Assembly: GCA_015499995.1 (NCBI GenBank)
Contig: JADNRV010000015.1
Location: forward strand, 124,001-188,000
DNA: 64,000 nucleotides
From: Flammula alnicola
Taxonomy: Eukaryota; Basidiomycota; Agaricomycetes; Agaricales; Strophariaceae
Reading direction: 5' to 3'
The translations under genes and the position numbers were made by a program. Positions 1 to 12,100 of this stretch are shown piece by piece; the stretch's first letter is position 1; each line of letters opens with the position of its first letter. The notes beneath the pieces were generated by a model. It ran no database searches, had not been told where the DNA came from, and saw nothing but the letters and a program-made list of their open reading frames with translations.

Positions 1-32
1 AATAACGAAAGAGAGAGGTATAAATGACTAAC

Positions 33-807
33 TTCGAACGAATAGCCAATGTATTGCGGCATGCAGGAGATTGACTGGAATTGAAGGGTAGTATTGCCGT
101 CTTTTTCGGTGATCGCACTATATGGTGGATTGGCAGTTCCTGTAGTTACAACAGGATGGCTTGAACCTGTCGTTCCTTGAGAAGATGAGATCGAGATCGA
201 ATAGAAAAGGACAAGACTTACCAACTGTAGTTCCGAATGTCTTACTACCGCCAAACAAGGAACTGGTACCACCAAAAGCACTGGTGGTGGCGGGAGCCGC
301 AGGTTGTCCAAAGACCGACGTAGTGGCTGGGGCTGGATTGCTCGCAGGCTGGCCGAACGCGCTTGCTCCTCCACCAAACGCGCTAGTACCCCCACCGAAC
401 GCGCCGAAACCCCCCGCAGGCTTCACCCCAAAGGCTCCTCCAGTGCTGCCGGTGTTGGCATTGCTAAAGGCACCTGTTCGCAATGTGGGTTGACGTTGCA
501 AACTGAGGGGAGAGGACTGCATACCAAATCCACCCGAGGTCGTGTTGGTACTGGGAGTAGTGAGATTGCCGAACATTGGGTTAACCTGTGGTTGTGCTGG
601 CTGCTGCTGCTGCTGCTGTTGGGGTTGTCCAAAAGCACTTGTGGATCCGAAGGCTCCGAGGGAGTTAATAACGCGTTGAGTGAGTCAGAGGCAAAGTAAT
701 CACTCACCATTATTAGTAGTGCTACCAAAAGCAGATGGTTGCCCAAATGCACTGGGTTGTTGTGGTTGCTGGTTTTGTTGGGGGTTGGCCCATGATGAGC
801 CGAACAT
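33..807 (-). CDS. Nup98/Nup116/Nup145N-type FG nucleoporin, N-terminal part (partial at the left edge)
   Basis: Role (family knowledge): a phenylalanine-glycine nucleoporin lining the nuclear pore channel and binding transport receptors. Seen: three exons on the minus strand, 807-708, 653-222 and 166-33, joined by 54-55 nt GT-AG introns in agreeing phase. The protein starts MFGSSWANP and has repeated FGQP, AFGG and LFGG motifs between Q-, S- and T-rich linkers. The last exon reads TTLQFQSISCMPQYIGYSFE, which matches the conserved segment after the first FG block of Nup98-type proteins (usually followed by ELR). The exon ends with a GTTAGT donor, so the gene continues beyond base 1; the C-terminal autoproteolytic domain is not visible. 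It is transcribed divergently from the RNA polymerase I subunit gene, with 257 bp between the start codons. Which Nup98-family paralogue it is cannot be decided from this fragment. Confidence 0.85.
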
Positions 808-1064
808 AATGACTGAAGATGGCAGCACAAGGGTAAGAAGGGGTTGTTGCTATTCAGCACAACGGCCAACAGCCTTTGAGCCAGCCAGAAATCCACTCCA
901 GTCAGTTGAGACTCCGCTGTCTGTGTTTCACACGCTACCGTCATTGGTTCCATGCACGTGCACAATTTTCTGGTTCCCGATTGGGAACTCGATCGTGAAA
1001 CCATTAACGAGTTTTCAGGACTTGACCTTTCACTGAAGCGCGTTCTGCCCAGGATTCCTCAAAA
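808..1064. promoter_or_regulatory. Shared divergent promoter region (nucleoporin / Pol I subunit)
   Basis: These 257 bp separate the start codons of two divergent housekeeping genes and must hold both 5' leaders and core promoters. I see no coding signal and no convincing TATA box. This is an inference from layout only. Confidence 0.5.
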
Positions 1065-4000
1065 ATGCCCGACGGATCAGGGCGAACTCAACCACCCACT
1101 ACTTTTAATACTCTTGCGAGAGAGAAAATCTTTAGAAGTCCCCCGAAAGATGGCTCAACTTATAATATTTTGAACGAATTCGTCGCACCCCATATCGAGT
1201 CCTTCAACGCTTTATTTGACGACTCTGGATTGCCTTCTGGAGATGGAGATGGACGAGGTTTACTCAACCTTGCCCTGAAAGATATTGGAGAGCGCGTCAT
1301 CTTTGACGGAAGTGGGAGAATTGGATCAGAGAGTGGACCACAAGGGTGGGGAAATAGAATGAGAGGTAAGTCTTGAGGGTATCTCGCGTGTCCTTGTAAT
1401 GCCAATATTTCTCTTAGTATGGATTGAACAGGTGACAATTGCAAGGCCTATGGTCCCTGATAGGGACAAAACTGCCATAGAGCGGAAAATCTTTCCGGCG
1501 GAAGTGAGTTTAGACTAACATCTTTTTTTCTCTGCTGTAGAGCTGCTTGTTAATTCACTTTTGAAGGCCCGTGAACGACTTACCTCATACCGTGGTCGGA
1601 TGACAATCAAGGTCTGTTGGACTGACACTTCGGGCCAGCAACACGACGCGGTGAAGGATTGTGGACTTGTACCAATCATGGTTAGGGTCAGTGACTTCAA
1701 TATTATCTATCATTTAGGATTCTGAGTATACTGTTTGTAGTCTGTAAGGTGTAACCTACGTTCCATGTCCTCGGCAGATCTTGTACGACATCACGAGGAA
1801 CCTGAAGAGTTCGGAGGTTATTTCATCATCAACGGAAATGAGCGTTTAATCCGCTACCTCATTCTACCCCGGCGGAACCATGTTATTTCTTTGCTTCGAC
1901 CCTCCTTCGCAAATCGAGGACCTTCATATACACAATACGCTGTCCAGATCAGATGCGTCCGTCCCGATCAAACAAGTGTCACCAACACCCTACACTATCT
2001 TCAAAACGGCAGTGCCATGCTCCGATTTACATGGCGAAAGCAAGAATATGTGATACCGATTATGCTTGTCCTCAAAGCTCTTGTCAGCGCTTCAGACAAG
2101 GAAATCTTCGAAGGAATTATGATGCAAGACTACAAAAATACATTCCTGTCCGACCGTGTCGAGCTGCTCCTAAGAAGCTTCAAGATGTTTACGATGTATA
2201 CTGGCGAGCAGTGCCTGGAATATCTGGGAGACAAGTTTCGCGTGATCCTAAACTTGCCAGAAGATTGGTCAAATGCTGCCCAGGGTGCTTGGCTACTTAA
2301 GAAGATGGTACTGGTCCATGTGGAATCGCCTAGAGACAAGTTCAGGATGCTCCTGTACGTGTTTATCAATGAACTTTATATTGCTTGTTTTAAATAATCA
2401 ACAGGTTCATGCTTCGAAAACTCTATACTACTGTCTCTGGTGCCTGCTGTGCTGACAACCCGGATTCGCCTCAACACCAAGAGGTTTTGCTTCCAGGTAG
2501 TCTGTATGGCATGATTATCAAGGAGCGCATGGAAGAAATCTTGAATAACATCCGGAATAGCATTACAGCCGATGTTAGAAATGGTGTTACTGTTGACTTC
2601 AATGATAGTGCGTAGTCTCTTCCCCTTCTTGATGCCATACTAAGATTCGAGCGGCAGAACGGTACTTTAGCAAAGTTTTATCTAAAGTCAATTTCGACAT
2701 TGGCGCAAAGCTATCAAATTTCCTTGCAACCGGCAATCTCGTCTCTCCAACTGGTCTCGACTTGCAGCAAGCTTCTGGATTTACTATCATTGCTGAAAAG
2801 CTCAATTGGCAGCGTTATATTAGTCATTTCCGATGTATCCATCGTGGTGCATTCTTTGCCGAGTTGAAGACTACTACCGTCCGAAAGCTGTTGCCCGAAG
2901 CATGGGGTAAGACGCACCCTTTATGCTCATGAGCATGGCTGATGCACTTTCCACAGGTTTCTTGTGTCCTGTGCACACGCCTGATGGTTCTCCTTGCGGT
3001 CTCCTTAATCATCTATCACGAACTTGTCGTATCGTCACCAGCCCACTTGCCGTTGCCCATATCCCTGCTCTTCTAGCAGCTCATGGAATGACACAAGCAT
3101 TTACTCCATCAATCGACGGCCGCAAAAATGTTTGTATCCAACTGGATGGGCGCGTCATTGGATGGGCTCGCCCAGAAGTCGCTGCACAGCTCGCTACGAA
3201 TCTTCGGATATGGAAGACAGAAGAAAAGATGGACGTTCCTCTTGACCTCGAAATTGGGCTAGTGCCGGAGTCAAAAGGTGGCCAATACCCTGGATTATAC
3301 TTGTTCTCGACTAAGGCTCGCATGATGCGGCCTGTGAAATATCTTGCTAACGGTCGGGATGACCAAGTTGGCCCCTTCGAACAGGTGTACATGGATATCG
3401 CGTGCACTCCTGCAGAAATTGAATCCAATTCGACCCACGTTGAACACGATCCAACCAACTTTTTGTCAATCCTGGCTAATCTCACCCCATTTTCCGATTT
3501 CAACCAGGTCAGATCTCAGTTTAGTCTCAGAAAACGTTAGATTCTAACGTTAATTTTAGAGTCCTCGTAATATCTACCAATGCCAAGTACGTTATTTTAT
3601 TATACATATGCCTGACTGCCATATTAATTCTTTGGAACTTAGATGGGTAAACAAACTATGGGCACACCTTCGACAGCACTCCAACATCGAACGGACAACA
3701 AACTCTATCGTCTCCAAACAGGACAATCTCCCGTGGTCCGCCCTGCTTTGCACAACACATATGCTATGGACGCTTTCCCTAACGGCACAAATGCTGTGGT
3801 TGCTGTTATCTCGTATACGGGTTATGATATGGAAGACGCTATGATTCTTAATAAATCGGCACACGAGCGGGGCTTTGCATACGGGACAGTATACAAATCT
3901 CAGACCATTGACCTCAAGGACATGCGAGGGGCCTCCAAAAACTCTACTCCTACACTGCACTTCGGTGTGGGCAAAGATATACCTTCTTTCGGCGAGAAGA

Positions 4001-5345
4001 TGCATGCATGTTTCGAATTCATTGATCACGATGGCCTACCTTATGTCGGGGCAAGATTAACTTCAGGAGATGTCATGGCTGCTTATATCGATGATACCAC
4101 AGGACGAACAAAATTCGTCAAATACAAGGGTGATGAATTAGCATATGTTGATCAAGTGCGGCTTCTTGGTACGTCGGCCTTTTCTCGGTCTTCCTATTTT
4201 TCTGATCAGTTTTCTAACTCACGCCTTGACAGGCAGTGATGCTGGCGATAGCGAACTTCAAAAAATTCATCTCACATTGCGTATAACTCGTGCACCTGTT
4301 ATTGGTGATAAGTTTTCCTCGCGACATGGACAGAAAGGTGTCTGTTCCCAGAAATGGCCAGCTGTTGACATGCCTTTCAGCGAGAGTGGAATGCAACCCG
4401 ATGTTATCATCAATCCTCACGCTTTTCCCAGTCGAATGACTATTGGAATGTTGGTGGAGAGCATGGCAGGTAAAGCGGGTGCCATGCACGGTCTAGCTCA
4501 GGATGCCACGCCCTTCAAGTAAGTTATTTCTAGTGGATTGAAGTGTTGAGTCGTTATTGATCATCAATTTTTAGATTCACGGAGGAAGATACCGCCATCA
4601 ACTATTTTGGTGACCAGCTCCTAGCAGCTGGCTACAATTATCATGGAAATGAGCCTATGTACTCGGGAATAACGGGACAAGAATTTGCGGCAGACATTTA
4701 CATCGGTGTTGTCTACTATCAGCGGCTGCGCCACATGGTTTTAGACAAGTTCCAGGTTCGTACAACTGGCCCTGTTGATCCAGTGACGCGTCAACCTGTC
4801 AAAGTAAGGTTTTCCATTTAAACTTTTCGACATAACAGAGTTTTGATGATGTACCCAATTTCTAGGGTCGCAAACGCGCAGGAGGTATCCGTTTCGGAGA
4901 GATGGAACGTGACGCTCTGATAGCGCATGGTACATCTTTCTTGCTTCAAGACAGATTGATGAACTGCTCGGACTACTCGACGGCGTGGGTGTGTCGAACT
5001 TGTGGAAGCCTCATATCTCTTGGTTACGAAGACGTGAGCCTCGGCGAGATGGTGGTCGGCAACTCGGGGTCGATAAAGCCTACTGGACCTGGTGGAGAAT
5101 ATTGCCGGGTGTGTAGAGCGGCTGCAGAACATCAAGAAGAGCTCGAACGCCAAGCGTTGGCGACCGGACAACACTTGCAACGCCCACAAGCGGACGTTCG
5201 TGTGGCGATCTCATCACAAAATGTGCTCAACCGAGCATCTTCAAAAGGCGGTGACCTCGACGTTGTTGCCGTACCATATGTGTTTAGATATCTGTGCGCA
5301 GAGCTGGCATCTATGGGCATTGCTGTATCTTTAGAAGTTCGATAG
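1065..5345 (+). CDS. RPA135: DNA-directed RNA polymerase I second-largest subunit (RPA135/RPA2)
   Basis: Role (family knowledge): the beta-like subunit of RNA polymerase I, which transcribes rDNA in the nucleolus. Seen: twelve exons, 1065-1365, 1418-1503, 1567-1686, 1741-2354, 2405-about 2573, 2645-2906, 2957-3507, 3560-3586, 3643-4168, 4233-4518, 4575-4803 and 4866-5345; about 1,215 residues, close to the yeast length. Landmarks are the N-terminal ESFNALF and LKDIGE motifs, [71 protein letters not shown] (a Pol I/II/III beta signature), [12 protein letters not shown] in the active site region, and a C-terminal zinc ribbon (CRTC near 4993 and CRVC near 5107). The start is chosen because the first exon aligns with RPA135 directly from this Met. 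The boundary between exons 5 and 6 does not join in phase with the obvious GTGCGT donor at 2608 (that intron would be 37 nt), so a donor near 2574-2592 or a missing base is needed. Confidence 0.95.
3560..3586 (+). other. 27-nt microexon of the RPA135 gene
   Basis: Nine codons reading SPRNIYQCQ lie between an acceptor ending TTTTAG at 3559 and a GTACGT donor at 3587. Both neighbouring exons are phase 0, and the joined protein reads [23 protein letters not shown], which matches the conserved polymerase beta-subunit core. Skipping it would delete nine conserved residues without changing frame. Confidence 0.9.
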
Positions 5346-5585
5346 TATTTTATTATATATCATGTCACGCTGAGCCTTGAAAGCTGTTGAAAGTTGTAAT
5401 TCGCGGACGCATAATACATCCATAAGACATCCAGCCAAAAATTTACAGAGAAAGTGGGAGGGGTCGAATGCCCCTAACGAAAAGGAGAGGATTTCCAGCA
5501 GGTGGCTTGTTGTATATAAGATAATGAAATAAATCCAAACATAAGAAGTTTGAAGGGCGAAATATGGTATACTCGAAGAATGGGA
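5346..5585. other. Convergent 3' intergenic region
   Basis: These 240 bp lie between the stop codons of two convergent genes and must hold both 3' UTRs. The sequence is AT-rich with TATATA-like stretches. No ORF or RNA gene was recognised. Confidence 0.5.
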
Positions 5586-8500
5586 TCAAACTCTGATAGG
5601 TATCGCAGAATGAATAGGGACAGGGGAAGTTTCAGGAAGAACGTCGTTATTTTGATCAAGGTCGCCTGCCTCGTCACTATCAACCGGCAATCCATCCACG
5701 TGTTGTCTTGTATGTTGTCTTGGGGGCAATTGGGCAGCAAGCTCTGGCGCGGCTGAACCGCCAAGGAAAAATTCCACGAGAGAATTCTCCAATGAATTAT
5801 CTGCGCCCGCTTGAGGTATATGTTTCATGACCGAAGGGGACGGCGACGGGTATGGAACGATTTGGGCTTTTGGCTCTCTGGGAATGCCACTACGCGCCAT
5901 GAACATGTCGAATATGAGCCGGCATTCATCAGCTGTGGTCGCGCTCGATAACAGACGCTGCATATCCCTGACATTGGTCTCAGAGATGGATGGTGAAGAT
6001 GTTGAAACAACCACAGGAACAGGTTTGCGAACCGGAGGATAGGAGGTAGTTCGTACTGGCACAACTGGATGCACTGGCGCGACTGGATGCACTGGCGCAG
6101 CTGGATGCACTGGCGCAACTGGCTGCACATTCTCGATGACTTCTCTTGGAGGTCGTTCGTGTCTTGCATTTCCGTTGCCATGGACATGAGCAGGAGGTTG
6201 CCGAGGAATAATTCTCTCTTGGCTATGGTGGTCCACAGCTGTGGATGGCGTTACAGGAGATACTGGAATAGATCGCATCGCAACCTTTTCAACAACAGGC
6301 TTTTCAACTAATGACGGGTCGCGAGATATAGCCGTATCCTGGTAAGGCTTGCGCGGTGGGCTACGAACCGACTTATTTTCATCTGATGACTCCTGAGACT
6401 GAGAGGGAGACGATGGTGGAGAGATGGGACGAGGAGGACGAGGAGGGATAGGCCTGTTTGCCAAAGACGATAGTGTCCCAACAGAAGGTTTGGAATTGAC
6501 GACGGGTCGTTGAGGGGTAGGTGGTTGTTTCGCTAGAGGGGTACGGGAATTATCGGATACACCTTTCGTTTTCTCTCCATTTCCCAAATTCAATTTCGAA
6601 ATCATCCTCTGGAGACGACCAGCGCCTTTGGGCTTCGAAGGATCCGATATGGTTGGACTGGATCCATAGTCGGGTGGGCCCTCTGCGAGAAAATCCTTGA
6701 AATCCTTTGCACCTCGCGAAAGCGGAGGCTCCGGAGGTCCTTCGGCCAAAAAGTCCATCAACTCACGTGTCGTCGCTGAGACACCATGTGAAGGATTGTT
6801 GCGCTTTGGCGTCGACGGGGAACGAGGACCTTGCTGATGGACAGGCTTAGGGGCTTCATCATCGTCATCATCAGACCCGTTCATCACATCGTCCAAATCG
6901 AGAGAGTCCCTATTACGTTGTATAATGCGCTTGCGAGGAGGGAATCCATTGTTGTCAAAGGCCTTTGGCATGCGTTGTTCTCGGCTTTGCACCATGTCAG
7001 CAGCAGGCACACTCTGGGAGAATGAAGATGGGGCTGCTGTTACGGAAGGAGTGCGGGCTGACTTGCGGATAGGGTTACTGCGCACAGCGCCAGAGGTAGA
7101 AACTGAACGAGCACGAGTGGTCACTGCAGGATCAAAGGACGAGGTTGGCGGAGTTGTAACGCTAGCTTGGCGTGCACGTCCTTTGTGGCTGTGTGGATAT
7201 TCCTCGTCCTCAACAATGGAGTCGACGTGGCGAAGAGCTGGCCTTTGACTGTTAGAGCGAGAGGCAGGAAGGGTATTAGGTTCGGGGTTGGGGGGTTGCG
7301 GACGCCGAGCCGTGCTTCGCTGATCTTTTTCTTGTTTGTACACCTAAGATAGGAACAAAGTTTGTATGTGATGACTAAGCGAAAAGGATCAAGGAACTCG
7401 CCTCCATTGTTTTCAAACGGTCAGGAGTAAGGGACATTTTCATAGTTGATGCAGAACGCATCAAATCATCGAATTCCCGAAGCATAGCGGCATCCTAGGA
7501 GATTTTCAGATGCGCATTGAGATATCGCATGGTACAAGTCTTCTCACCTCAGCGGGGTTAAACATTTCGTCGTCTGGAAAAGGCCTCGAACTTTCGCTCC
7601 TCAAAGACTCTGACTTTTTGTGCCCGCTCTGAATCTCTGCGGCGTCTGCAGGTCCTTTGTTATTGACAAACATTCTAATGGCTCTATTCTTCTCAAGAGA
7701 GGCCCTCGAGCCAGGATTGGGAGAAGCCATCTGAGGAGTCGTTGCGCCGTCCGAGGATTGCCGAGAACCAGAGGAGGAATTAACTAATGTGAGATCTTGC
7801 TGAGGAGAGGAGGTGCGAGAAATCGAAACTCGGTCGTTTCGTGAGAACGACTTGCTCCTGCGGGTCTTCGGCATTTTTGACATCTGTTCTATTTGTTCAT
7901 AGACTGAAGCGATGTTGTATAACGTCAGTGATAAGCAAATTAGGCGAGTAGCAACGCAGCGCAGACCTTTCATGGTTCTAAAGAGGCCGTATATTGAATC
8001 ATCTTCGCAGAGGGCAACGAATAAATCGTTGATTGTTGCTGTAGTTCGACTACTATCACGCGCAGCCACGCGCCCCACATTCGAGAGTATATGCCTGTGA
8101 AGTTTAGATGTCAGCTTAAAATTAAAAAAAGGTATGTATCACCGAGGACATACTCGCACATAGATCTAGTATGAATGATGAGCTTCGAACGTCCATCTGA
8201 CAGTCATAGGAGCTCACTCAAGAATCGCGGTTAGATATAGGGCCGCTGGATCCAAAAGAGTATTCTTTGGAGGATGGGGATGAACCTTTCCAAACATTTC
8301 ATTGACACGGCCCTCCGAGTTGGGGTTCTCGTCTTGCTCGTTTAAAGTCGAATACGCCTCGCATTTCAGGCGCAGGAGCTGATGAAAGAAATCTCGTCAA
8401 GAATCAAGGGAAACGGAAAACTTTTGGTGCATACCGAGAATGCCCACTGCAGATGGAATGTCCTACTATCGTCCTCGACCGTGTCCTTCGCGTCCGTCCT

Positions 8501-8824
8501 TTCCCAATACGCTCTGAGCTCAACCTCGGCTTCCAGCAAAGCTTCCTTCCCGAGACTAGTGGGCAACAGACTGAGCAGGCTCGCTCGAAGCTTGTCTGTG
8601 GCAAGCGAGCAGGATGTGCTCAGAATCTTGGAGAGAAATTCGTCAAGAAGAACATTGATGGCATGCAGAGCGTCAGGCTTGAGCTTTATTGGGCGGATGT
8701 CTGAGAGGATGACATCTGCAGAGTGAGCGGAGATGTACGAGGGACCTGGGACGGCATCAACATCAAGGTCGGGTGCTGAAGATTTGAAATTAGGCTCACC
8801 ATTGACGTCGACGACGCCAGGCAT
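5586..8824 (-). CDS. Uncharacterised protein with H2A-like histone-fold N-terminus and long disordered tail
   Basis: Not assignable to a named gene. Exons supported by phase are 8824-8435, 8378-8218, 8165-8154 (12 nt), 8094 onwards, a piece ending near 7402, and the terminal exon 7343-5586. The N-terminal half carries two helical blocks: IKLKPDALHAINVLLDEFLS and, after splicing, YLTAILE-SMCE-HILSNVGRVAARDSS followed by INDLFVALCEDDSIYGLF. The second block resembles the alpha2-loop2-alpha3 part of histone H2A ([20 protein letters not shown], then a loop and a short helix), so a histone fold is inferred. The C-terminal ~580 residues are rich in S, P and R, with two FLAEGPP motifs, one RLQRMISKLNLG helix and a threefold APVHPx repeat. 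One intron (7401-7344) starts with GC instead of GT. Neighbours do not suggest a function; a DNA- or chromatin-linked role would be a guess. Confidence 0.7.
6058..6121 (-). repeat. Threefold 18-nt coding repeat (APVHPx)
   Basis: Three consecutive 18-nt units encode APVHPA-APVHPV-APVHPV in the terminal exon of the histone-fold protein gene. The unit is plainly visible on the plus strand as repeated GGATGCACTGGCGC. It lies in a predicted disordered region. Confidence 0.85.
8154..8165 (-). other. 12-nt microexon
   Basis: The four-codon exon (minus strand ATCTATGTGCGA) has an ACTAG acceptor and a GTATGT donor, flanked by introns of 52 nt (8217-8166) and 59 nt (8153-8095). It is needed to join ...AILE and HILSNVGR in one frame: phase 2 in, phase 2 out. 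The resulting helix fits the histone-fold pattern, which argues that the exon is real. Confidence 0.7.
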
Positions 8825-9101
8825 TGTCGGGGACCAGTGGCAAGAATGGTTCGCATGCAACAAGTGAGACCTTCCAATTCCAATTGTAAACTTCCGAATA
8901 TAGGCCAGTTTCTCAGGACCAAATTAGCACAGTTCATTGAGACTCAGATCAATGTTTTACAACTCGATGCTTTTATTTTTCTCGCTGAGGTATTTCTTGA
9001 TGCGACCAATAGCAATTCATATCAGATGGAAGTCATCCATCAATTAGAATCAAGATCTAACTATCTACACAACTAAATAGGCCCACACCTCCTATTCATG
9101 A

Positions 9102-12100
9102 TCAGTCCATTGACATTCCTGTCAACATGACTGCAACTGCATCTTCGTCACTGCTGTGTTCGTGGTGATGTCGATCCGACCCACTGGCCACTGCGGCAGG
9201 GACTAGATCCGATTCCATGGCATCCACTTCGACCTTGATCTCTGTGGCGGTTCGGTTGGGCGAAATCATCGGCGAGTCATGGGGACCCAGGTTTGCGCCA
9301 CCATCGTCGTCGGGAGCGTCCGCCTTAGGACTCCATAAGGTAAAGCCGGCATCAACCATTTCAGATATACTCGCAGAATCGAGATCTTCAAGAGGAATGT
9401 CAACCGGCTGTGAAAGGTAGGAAGAATACCGCGTAGAGCGTGTCGTCATGAATCATAATCGTTGCTCGTCCTCCGGCCAGCAAGGCATCACGATTCACAG
9501 ATCGCGCAGCCTTCCTCGCCCGTATCCTGCTTGGTTTCTCTTGATCCGAATTCACGATATTCCTGACCACCTGTGTAGTTTGTGCGATCAAAATAATTTC
9601 TATGAGCTCTAAACCAGATATACTTACCAATCGACATAACACTTGGTGGCGCTCCGGTGAAATAGCGGCTGGCTTTACCAACTTGGTGATGAGCAAGTAG
9701 GCTGGAAGAACTCCAGCTATAGGAGGTGGCGGTTCAAGCTTTGGCACGAAGGGCTCGGCAGACGGCTTAAGCCTGTCGTGGCCGCGTTTCGCTTGAACAT
9801 GTTTGAGCAATTGTGATCCAGATCGAAAGGATTCGTCGCAATCTTCAGAATGGATCATCAGCAGCGCTTTAATTTGAAGAGAGAAACCTCCGTCACCTGC
9901 ATATGCGCATCTCAAGGGCAGTAAAGCATGTCTTTCAAGGTGCTTTTCCTTGAAGGTGCATCTCCGTCCGCACTGAGTCCATCGACACGTAAAATGAGCT
10001 AAGATGACAACCTCAGCATATGGCACAACCTTAACGAAAGAAACCAGAAAAGAAACGAACATTATTTGGACTCGGGGTTGGTTGTGTTGGTTGAGATGAC
10101 GGATCAACCCATCAACGGAGTTCAGCCTGACATCACAGCCATCCATCGACAAGGCAGCTCTTGCAACCGCGAACAAGCTAACTGCACCGCCACTCGTTCA
10201 TTCTCGTCTGCCAATTCGGGTGCTCAAAACCGCGACTCTTCGTCAAGACAATCCAAAAACATTACTCACCAGCAGGCGAATCACGTCGGCTTTCAAGGGA
10301 ATAGTAGCTTTCTATGATTGATGGGTTGCAGCACATGAAAGACAGTTAACATTACTCCTGCAACTATCTATCATTGCCACACACCTTCCTCTCCAGCAAC
10401 TGACATCGACACTGAATTTGTCCGCTGCCGTTCCCTCTTCGGTCTTCTCAGGGCCACCTCCGAGCCAGAAGAATGCCCTCGCTTTGCAATCCTCTTGCGA
10501 TAGCGGACGAGATAGTCTGGCGGCGGTGGCACTAACACATACGGCTCATTCCTCTTTCCGGAAGGATTGTAAGATGGTGTGAGGAAACCTGCAATTCGCA
10601 TGATGCTTGTTTCATTTTCGCCATCTTCGAAAATGAAGTGTGAAGACAAACCTGGTTCTGGAGAGGATGAAGGTAAGAATAGAGGCTCCTTTTCTTAGAC
10701 GAGGAGGCTTTGACAAGTGGCACATTGGCGTGGGCTCCTCTGACAATGTCAAGTCAATGACTGAGACGCCAGTGCTCTGAGATGAGGTTCCGGCGATTTT
10801 CGTATCGATTCCACTCGAACCAGCTTTCCCTGGTACTGCAGGCCAAGCGCTTTCCAAAGCACCAGGTATCAGAAGAAATGCATATGGGTTTGATCTTTGC
10901 AACGCGGAAGGCACGGAGGTTTCTGGGACTGTCGTTGTTGGTGTTACCTTTGGTATGCTCGAATTCTGTAATGCTGGTGCAGCCGGTGTCGGAGGTGGCT
11001 CAGTTGTCGCCTTATTGACGGTCGCACTATGAGTTGCCAAGATAGAAGTGTCCATATCTGCGCTTTCGGTAGAAGGTTGCGATACAACAGGTGTAAATAT
11101 TGTTGGTGCTGATGACCGCTGGTCCACAGCTCTGCTAGAGCTTGAGGATGGCCCAGCGTCTAGTGCCCCACTAGAATTAGTGAGATTTGAAGTACCCGAC
11201 GCAGAAGTTCCGCTTTGGCATCTGCTGGAGGTATTGCAGTTGAGATGTTGGGAGTGACGGGCGTATTGGCGGGCAGGGGAGCATAAGAGAGGATGAACTT
11301 TGTTCAATCACCGCAACTTTTGTGGTTGTGGCAGTTTGGTTTGGAAAGTTCTTGGGATGAATTCTGTGGCAGAGTTGGTAGCAGATTGGTATCCTTGTCA
11401 GAATTTGAGGGTAAGAGTACTTGGGGATAATGGCTGCTCCAGGAGTTGCGACCCGATCAAGAACAGTCGAGATAGATGCAGAAGTCGAAGTCGAAGCCTG
11501 AACTATTCCATTGTCAAGCCTTGAATTCGATTGCATGTCTGGTCCATGGGAAGATGTCGATATAATCGCTTCTGGACGTCCCGAAACAGCCGCATCCGAC
11601 GCATGTCTCTTGGCTGGTTGCTCGACCTCAGACGTACTGGAAGTGTTCCTAGAACGCTTCCCAAGGGCGAACAAAATATTTTTAGCAAAATGTTTCTTAT
11701 CGGCTTCACTTGGTAAACGCAAAGGGCGAGTCAATCCTGAAGGAATGGGGCTGTGTTGGAGTTGGAGGAATTGGTGGAGGAGACACGGTTGGTTTTTGGG
11801 TACCAGCATTTGTTGCAGAAGAGGATGAGGTGGATTTTTGAGTTGTTTGACCTACGGCATTTGTTGCAGCAGGATTTGCATAGAAAACAGTCTGGGCAGT
11901 GGATTGCTGCGCACCATTGACAACGGGCTGTCTTGAAACAGGCATCATCAAAGGTATTGTCGGCGGAGGCCTTGCAGTTGACATCTGGCCGTCGAAAAAT
12001 TTATCGATGTTGGCAAACTTAAAGTATAGTCCATTTCCTGCAGGAACATAAATCCAGGTTTTAGACTCTGCGTCCTTATACAAGGCGATCAGTGGGTGTA

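Noticed and set aside
2608..2644. 37-nt intron with GTGCGT donor in the RPA135 gene
   Set aside because: Too short for this genome and out of phase with the next exon.
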